A DNA stretch of 64,000 nucleotides, from assembly GCA_965649825.1 (NCBI GenBank), contig OZ287694.1, positions 620,001 through 684,000 on the forward strand, written 5' to 3'. The DNA is from Penicillus capitatus (Eukaryota > Chlorophyta). The position numbers were made by a program, and so were the translations under genes. This document shows positions 59,272-64,000 of this stretch, piece after piece (positions within the stretch are counted from its first letter, which is position 1; each line of letters opens with the position of its first letter). The notes under the pieces are model-generated. The model saw nothing but the letters and a program-made list of their open reading frames with translations, had not been told where the DNA came from and ran no database searches.

Positions 59272-59491
59272 GATGTTGGACTTGGTACGGCTTAGTTCAT
59301 CCGTAAGTGTTTTGATACAGTCCATGCATCTCTCGGGTGACCTGCAGACTAGCGAGGGGCACTTGCCTCAACGCATGCTCCAGCTTCTGAGCCGCATGTC
59401 TAAGTGCGTCGATGTTCCTCAAGAAGCAGAACATCGCTGCAAGATACGTTGACTTGCAGCATGTCTCTATGACTCGAGTCCGTCTCGTCAT
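59239..59491 (-). pseudogene. Relic of the helical-bundle/U-box family
   Basis: Minus strand reads VIETCCKSTYLAAMFCFLRN, then HAAQKLEHALRQVPLASLQV, closely matching VIEDCCKSTCLTGML and HVAQKLQHALQQVPLASLPI of the gene at 5938. After EMH a one-base insertion shifts frame; in the shifted frame similarity continues (CIKTLTDELSRTKSNI). Neither the start nor the U-box is present. It is a pseudogene fragment. Confidence 0.8.
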
Positions 59492-60005
59492 CCTCCGTGG
59501 TCGAGTCGGGAGATGGAGTTCTCGGCGAATTTTGGCAGCAGGTTTGATGCAGCTTCAATTGTTTCCCTTTCTCAGTCTGCATTCAGCTAGATGCGTCACG
59601 GAGAGAGGAGGGGCATGCTACTTGAAACACTTCCACTTGTGTGAAGAAGGTGGTGTCGAAATCATAGAAAATGATGAAGTCTGGGCAAAATCTTCGGAGA
59701 ATTGAATCGTCCGTTGCATCTAATCCACCGAAATGGACGTTGCGAAGAAGCTCGCATGGACAGTCCTCTGTCAAATCCTGTCTTCGGCAGGCATCGATAG
59801 AAGAGACGAATCAAGCGCATACGCCGCCTGGTAATCAGTGTTCCGATTGGCACTTACCGTTTTACTCGAGCAGACGGATGCCATGAACAGATTTTACATC
59901 ATATGGCATCCGTCATCCATACCTGTCAGTCGGAAAGCCAGAAAGAGACAGTTATCTAACAATCCTGCCTCCTGCTTCGTACGAACTGAATCTAGACACT
60001 TAGTT

Positions 60006-60572
60006 CTACTGTTTCGTGTCACCAGAAAGGTTGTCTCCCTTCCAATGTCCGATCATCGTGTGATCTGGTCGTGTTGTGCTCGCAATAATGCGAATGTTCA
60101 CGGGGAGCTTCTTGTACAGTGTCTTGACTTGCGTCTCTCGCGATGCCGTCGAAACCGTGCAAGCCGCCAGATACTTGTCAACGAAGTCCGCCCCACGTTT
60201 CCCCTTTTGCCTTCGTGCACCGGGCAAGCTGCTCTTCCGCTGACAGGGTGGGCGCTGGACAGACTGCGTTCACCATTGTCCTGATGATCATCCATTTATT
60301 AGCCGTTGTCGCCGGCGTGTTTGCGTCAAAAAACGCTGAACAGTCGCAGCGTCTCCCACAATTGCGGCGTTGAAAGCCGCGTTCCCCACGAAGTGCGGTT
60401 CTACGCGCTCGAGCACTTGTCGAAAGAGTTCAAACGCTGGTGACCGTGGTTCCAGTCGTTGAACCACATGCTTAATGCGTGGACGACAGTCGTCCTCGAC
60501 CAGTGCCGCCGATCCAAGAAGAGACGAGAACGTCTCTACGTCTATCTTCGAGGTTCGAAGCTTCGAAATCAT
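60006..60572 (-). CDS. Hypothetical protein with ankyrin-like stretch
   Basis: ATG at 60572 opens a frame with AAFNAAIVGDAATVQRFL, which resembles one ankyrin helix pair. A downstream segment in the same frame ends at 60006 (DFVDKYLAACTVSTASRETQ, PVNIRIIASTTRPDHTMIG). An intron starting after about GDAAT and ending at tgtccag would join them, but it is not proven. The alternative is a 94-residue protein ending at 60288. Confidence 0.45.
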
Positions 60573-60709
60573 TTTGCCACGCGAATGTCGTGTTCGTAAA
60601 CGGAGGTGCGCAAAACAAGGAGTCTTTTAAAAGGTGGCGTTTCTTGTTCAACAGTCCGGCTTTTATCCTCCTGTTTTTTTTCATTCATACTTCACCTCAT
60701 ACTGACGTC

Positions 60710-61021
60710 ATGTTTGACGTCATGAGACGTCACATCGGCTTGATTGTCTTCGTCTCCTTCACCTTTATCTCTGTGACAGTAAAGATAGAGCGTGTGTATG
60801 GAGGCTGGAGTACGTTAGAGACGGAGACGAGAAAGGAGTTCGTTGCCACAGATGGTGCTGCTGTGGCTGACAGAGGATTGACTGACTCGCTTATGATCGT
60901 CGTCCCTCGTCTGCCACGCACGCCTCATCTGCATTCTGCACCTTTCGCATATTCTGTGTATCGCGCACAGTTTGTTTGTGGAAAGAATGCGTTTTCGACT
61001 GAGCGGCACGCTGTAAATTGA
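60710..61021 (+). CDS. Small putative secreted protein
   Basis: ATG at 60710 (a second in-frame ATG follows at 60722) opens a signal peptide (RRHIGLIVFVSFTFISVTV) followed by YGGWSTLETETRKEF. About 103 residues if unspliced. The Gly-Gly-Trp-Ser shortly after the signal peptide recalls cystatin-type inhibitors, but the rest does not show a QxVxG motif, so I only note the resemblance. The 3' part may be intronic. Confidence 0.4.
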   Translation: MFDVMRRHIGLIVFVSFTFISVTVKIERVYGGWSTLETETRKEFVATDGAAVADRGLTDSLMIVVPRLPRTPHLHSAPFAYSVYRAQFVCGKNAFSTERHAVN

Positions 61022-61630
61022 CGAAAAACGCAACGCCATTCTCGAGACGGACGCGTCGTCGAGACTGGCGTTTCGAGAGAGCGATGCTGCAAGGTTTCCG
61101 AACCCACTGGTACCCCAGCAGACTATCTCCTCTTCTTGGGTGTGCGTAGATAACGAACAGAACAGTCGCATCGCGTTGAAGTCGATCGGATCGCGAGCGC
61201 AACAGTCGTTCGTCTTTCAACTTAAATGTTTAAATTTTGCGTGAAGATGGTCTTAAACGATGCTAAACTTTTTCATCTGGGAAGATGCGGTGCGCTATCA
61301 CACCGTCTGGCGAGACAGCTTCATCAAATCGAGCTTCTCTTATTCGTAATTATTTGTTCGGCCGAACAGCAACAATCCTTACGTCGCTGATCGGCAAAGA
61401 ACATCTCTTAAAAATGAAAAGAAAAGAAAAGAACGGACATTGGGCTGGGAATAGATGACATCGGATGGCATGCATGGTTGCATTGTAAGAAAAGGCATCC
61501 TTCGTCTTGGCAAACGATTTCGAAGAGTCGAGAGTCTTGAAGACGGATTTTCTGTCAAACGGTGACAGAGATTCTTATGCAAACCCCCAACTACAAAAAA
61601 TGGCAAAGAATGTCATAAGGATTGATGCTG
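61022..61630. other. No gene recognised
   Basis: Minus-strand frames overlap the preceding gene up to 61220 without recognisable motif. The rest is A/T-rich and non-coding as far as I can see. Confidence 0.4.
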
Positions 61631-62140
61631 TCAAGGTTCGCCCTCGACGGTAATCGTGTTATCGTCTTGATGGCACGAAAAAAAAGTCCACAGGTGACCC
61701 AGGAGGTGAAAGACCACGATCTGACCACCAGCTAAATAAGCAGTATTGTCGGTGTTCTCGATCGCAGATCCTTTATTCACGAAGTTAGTTAAGATCGGAA
61801 CAACGACGAAAAAAGATACAAAGAAGGCACATAAAATATAGGATAGCCACGGCATGCATCGATGCATCCAATGATGCTGGCGAGTGAAGGTCGCGATGCA
61901 GATCGGTATGCAGGAACATCCCCAGTAAAACGTGGCGATCCAGCGACCGACGACGACAAAACCGTAGACAACAGAGGCGGTATGGCTTAGTGTCTCAAAA
62001 TGGTCGTCTAGAGGCTCGAGTGCGTGAAGACACTGAAGACTGAAGTAACCAGTAGCAACAAGGGATAAAAACCAAACCCACTGCAGAAGTCGCAGTACAA
62101 TGGTACCGTCCTCGACGAGGGTGGAGAGACGCGTCTGCAT
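61631..62140 (-). CDS. Four-TM membrane protein, unknown
   Basis: Uninterrupted 169 codons from ATG at 62140. Four hydrophobic segments: LQWVWFLSLVATGYFSL, TASVVYGFVVVGRWIATFYW, LSYILCAFFVSFFVVVPIL and GGQIVVFHLLGHLWTFF. Loops contain CSCIPICIATFTRQHHWMHR. No family recognised; the size and layout fit a small tetra-spanning protein. Intronless, unlike most genes in the window. Confidence 0.65.
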   Translation of the reverse strand: MQTRLSTLVEDGTIVLRLLQWVWFLSLVATGYFSLQCLHALEPLDDHFETLSHTASVVYGFVVVGRWIATFYWGCSCIPICIATFTRQHHWMHRCMPWLSYILCAFFVSFFVVVPILTNFVNKGSAIENTDNTAYLAGGQIVVFHLLGHLWTFFSCHQDDNTITVEGEP

Positions 62141-62241
62141 GGTAGAAATCGCAGAGATACGTTTCGCAACGGGGTACAGGACGATATGACAAAAAGCAAC
62201 AGAATCCCGCCAAGAGACTTAAAACCACAAACTGCGCGCGT

Positions 62242-62424
62242 TTAAGACGAATCGATGGCGAATGAATGGATGGCCTCCGTCGTTTCAGAACCTCGACCGC
62301 GCAGTTTGATCTCCTCCATTAACAAGGCATCTGGGCTGAGAGTGGCAGAACGTACGCTTATCCAGTTACCTCCGCGAGCTCTTGCCGTGTGAAGCTGTCG
62401 TATTAGCGTATCAGACGGAGATGC
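62242..62424 (-). CDS. Small hypothetical protein
   Basis: From the in-frame ATG at about 62424 (MASPSDTLIRQLHTARARGG) the frame continues through NWISVRSATLSPDALLMEEI to a TAA at 62242. The frame is open further upstream to 62478 without an ATG, so it may be the last exon of a longer gene. It sits about 100 bp upstream of the four-TM gene on the same strand. Confidence 0.35.
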   Translation of the reverse strand, partial: ASPSDTLIRQLHTARARGGNWISVRSATLSPDALLMEEIKLRGRGSETTEAIHSFAIDSS

Positions 62425-62479
62425 CATGTGCGTCTTTTCTAACTGCCCCAGACATATGCTCGATCTTTCCTTTGACACA

Positions 62480-63606
62480 ACACAACGATGTCAGAGTGAG
62501 CTCACCTGAAAACGAGAGTCCTCAGTACTCCTTGATACCGTTAACCAACAGAAGTGCGATTACTGAACTTCTCCATTGCCACGGGAAACCAGGACTGTCA
62601 AAAGGCTTTCGCTAGGAGCTGACAGATTCATGTCAGGTCGTGTGTGGAACTTCACAAAGAGTTCACGCAGCTAATGAGTGATTCCAGGCACACTGAAAAA
62701 TGCGACAGGCAGTGAGAGTGCCGACAATTGCATGCTGTCTCGGCGTTTTTGATATCTTCTGAATGCGGCCTATCGCCTTTTCATGCCACTAGCCACCACA
62801 TGCCTTCACATGCGATTCATTAGAGACTGCCGACAATGCTTCTGACTCACTCTTCCATACAGCTCACACATCCAAAATGAAGATGAGGAGTGGATGGTCT
62901 AACGACATGATAGACGCGTTTATCCCCGATAGTTTGGGTATGCAGACAACCTGCATGACATCAGACTCCTCGTCTCACACTTCGTTTTCGTGCTTCCCCG
63001 CGCGACTACCTCCTTTCGCTCTCAGATCGACGTCGAGTTGAACAGAACAGAGTCCTTTCGCAGCGACCTCGCCAATCGATGTCAATACTCCTCTCAATCA
63101 ACACCAGTGATGATCACTGTCGCTTCAACACGTTAGATTGCAACAAGCCCGTGCCACCGTACGAAGGAGACAGGAGCAGTCGATACTTGAAGATGCACGG
63201 AGAAACGAGGTCACTCTCCGACGACGTCATGCCAACGAATCTGAACGCATTACAGGCAACGTGCAAATTTCCACCGAACTTGCAATCGGCAGGCAAGAAG
63301 ATGATTTCAGTGCGTTACATCTCACATTTCCGAGACCATCGTAAGCATCTGGCTGCCATTGTCCAGTTTCGTGTTGTGGCAATCGCATGTTCATTCACAA
63401 CAAGGTAATTGCAAAACATATCCACAGATTCCACAGTGTCATTTGCAAAGGTGCGTGCTGACTGCGTGCGTCATGCAGTTAAGGATCAACGCCCCGCTGC
63501 TGCTTCATCTATCTCTGTCTCGTCATCTTTCGATCCTCTGACTTTGAATACAGAACATACAAAGCCTTTAACTGACGGTCCGAAATCAGCTCGCCATTTC
63601 TGATCG
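62480..63606. other. No gene recognised
   Basis: Short plus-strand frames at 63079-63408 and 63138-63344 overlap each other; the second is rich in Arg, Glu and Gln (RRRQEQSILEDARRNEVTLR) and might be an exon, but nothing supports it further. Confidence 0.35.
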
Positions 63607-64000
63607 CTATTTCAGTCGTTTAATCCTCTCCATATCCACAAGCTTCAGCCACTCCATATTTCTGGATCTCATGTAGGCGATACCCGAATCTCTCAACATG
63701 ACTGGGTTCTTCACGACTTCCTTGCTGATAGGACAACAGAACTGATCAAGAAGATCAGCAGACAAATCCGGAGCCGTGGCATGTTCTGTCTGCTTAAGTG
63801 ATTCATTAATAGCATTGATGATATGCTTTAGCTCGTACTCCAGTAGCCAGTCTTTATTTCTTCGCGCCTCGCGCATGTAATCCTTCAGCACAATCAAACC
63901 ATGCAATTCGGCTTCGACTGTTCTGGAATGCTCTTTCATCATGTCAACGAGGACGGTCTTCATCTCTTCTGTTCCTTCCAGATTTTTATTGAATGCCTTC
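63607..64000 (-). CDS. Helical-bundle + U-box paralogue, cut by window end
   Basis: The minus-strand frame enters from beyond 64000 and ends at 63607. It matches the gene at 5938: DMMKEHSRTVEAELHGLIVL, YELKHIINAINESLKQTEHA, then DLLDQFCCPISKEVVKNPVM. Gln replaces the premature stop of the 5.9 kb gene, so the helical part and U-box are fused here. The U-box is degenerate after GIAYMRSRNMEWLKL and stops early, missing the PVT and YELIP elements, so E2 binding is doubtful. Confidence 0.8.
   Translation of the reverse strand, partial: KAFNKNLEGTEEMKTVLVDMMKEHSRTVEAELHGLIVLKDYMREARRNKDWLLEYELKHIINAINESLKQTEHATAPDLSADLLDQFCCPISKEVVKNPVMLRDSGIAYMRSRNMEWLKLVDMERIKRLK

Noticed and set aside
60710-61021. 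Cystatin-family inhibitor call for the small secreted protein
   Set aside because: Only the GGW after the signal peptide matches; the QxVxG loop and the C-terminal PW-like element are not seen.

Overview
The window is nuclear DNA of a single-celled eukaryote. Almost every gene I could reconstruct is split by short GT-AG introns (mostly 31-80 nt, phases consistent across exon joins), intergenic gaps are often under 50 bp, and the identifiable genes are eukaryotic: ribosomal proteins uL16/RPL10 and eL14/RPL14, eIF2B alpha, an SnRK2-like kinase fold, U-box proteins, a carotenoid-oxygenase-type enzyme and large beta-helix surface proteins with a multi-pass membrane module. Base composition is close to balanced. 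I cannot name the species; a protist fits, and nothing argues for bacterial, plant or animal origin. Layout. 1-1150: no gene recognised. 1151-5245 is one copy of a 4.1 kb segmental duplication whose other copy is 40494-44597. Each copy carries the 3' half of a gene of the beta-helix/membrane family; the first copy is broken by a TGA codon. 5.9-7.0 kb: a four-helix-bundle plus U-box gene with an in-frame TAG. 7.1-8.4 kb: an eight-exon SnRK2-type pseudokinase that has lost the HRD, DFG and other catalytic residues while keeping a clean gene structure. 9.6-10.3, 19.1-20.3 and 21.4-22.3 kb: three members of an apparently undescribed family of acidic, probably secreted proteins sharing a C-terminal motif. 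12.4-18.6 kb (plus) and 31.6-24.0 kb (minus): two full-length members of the surface family (signal peptide, Pmp-like beta-helix repeats, Cys-rich module, about nine membrane segments); the second holds about 42 nearly uniform 24-residue repeats. 32.3-36.9 kb: coding-looking but unresolved. 39.9-37.5 kb (minus): carotenoid cleavage dioxygenase family enzyme. 44.5-51.0 kb: a dense housekeeping block (small helical protein, RPL10, membrane protein, eIF2B alpha, a 702-residue PPR-like protein, RPL14). 52.3-54.6 kb: a satellite of 398-bp units with internal 24-bp repeats. 54.6-58.6 kb: dispersed repeats, a TIR-flanked element, a 27-bp-arm hairpin and a perfect 32-nt palindrome. 58.8-64.0 kb: small genes, a four-TM protein, a relic of the U-box family and, at the window edge, another member of it. 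How things relate: the most coherent theme is family expansion. Surface beta-helix proteins (four loci), the E/F/G acidic family (three loci interleaved with the first surface gene) and the helical-bundle/U-box family (three loci) all show duplication plus decay, next to a compact conserved housekeeping block. The gene tail captured at the edge of the 4.1 kb duplication shows which copy is the source. Exon borders below come from reading frame, splice-site and homology logic only; no transcript data or searches were available.
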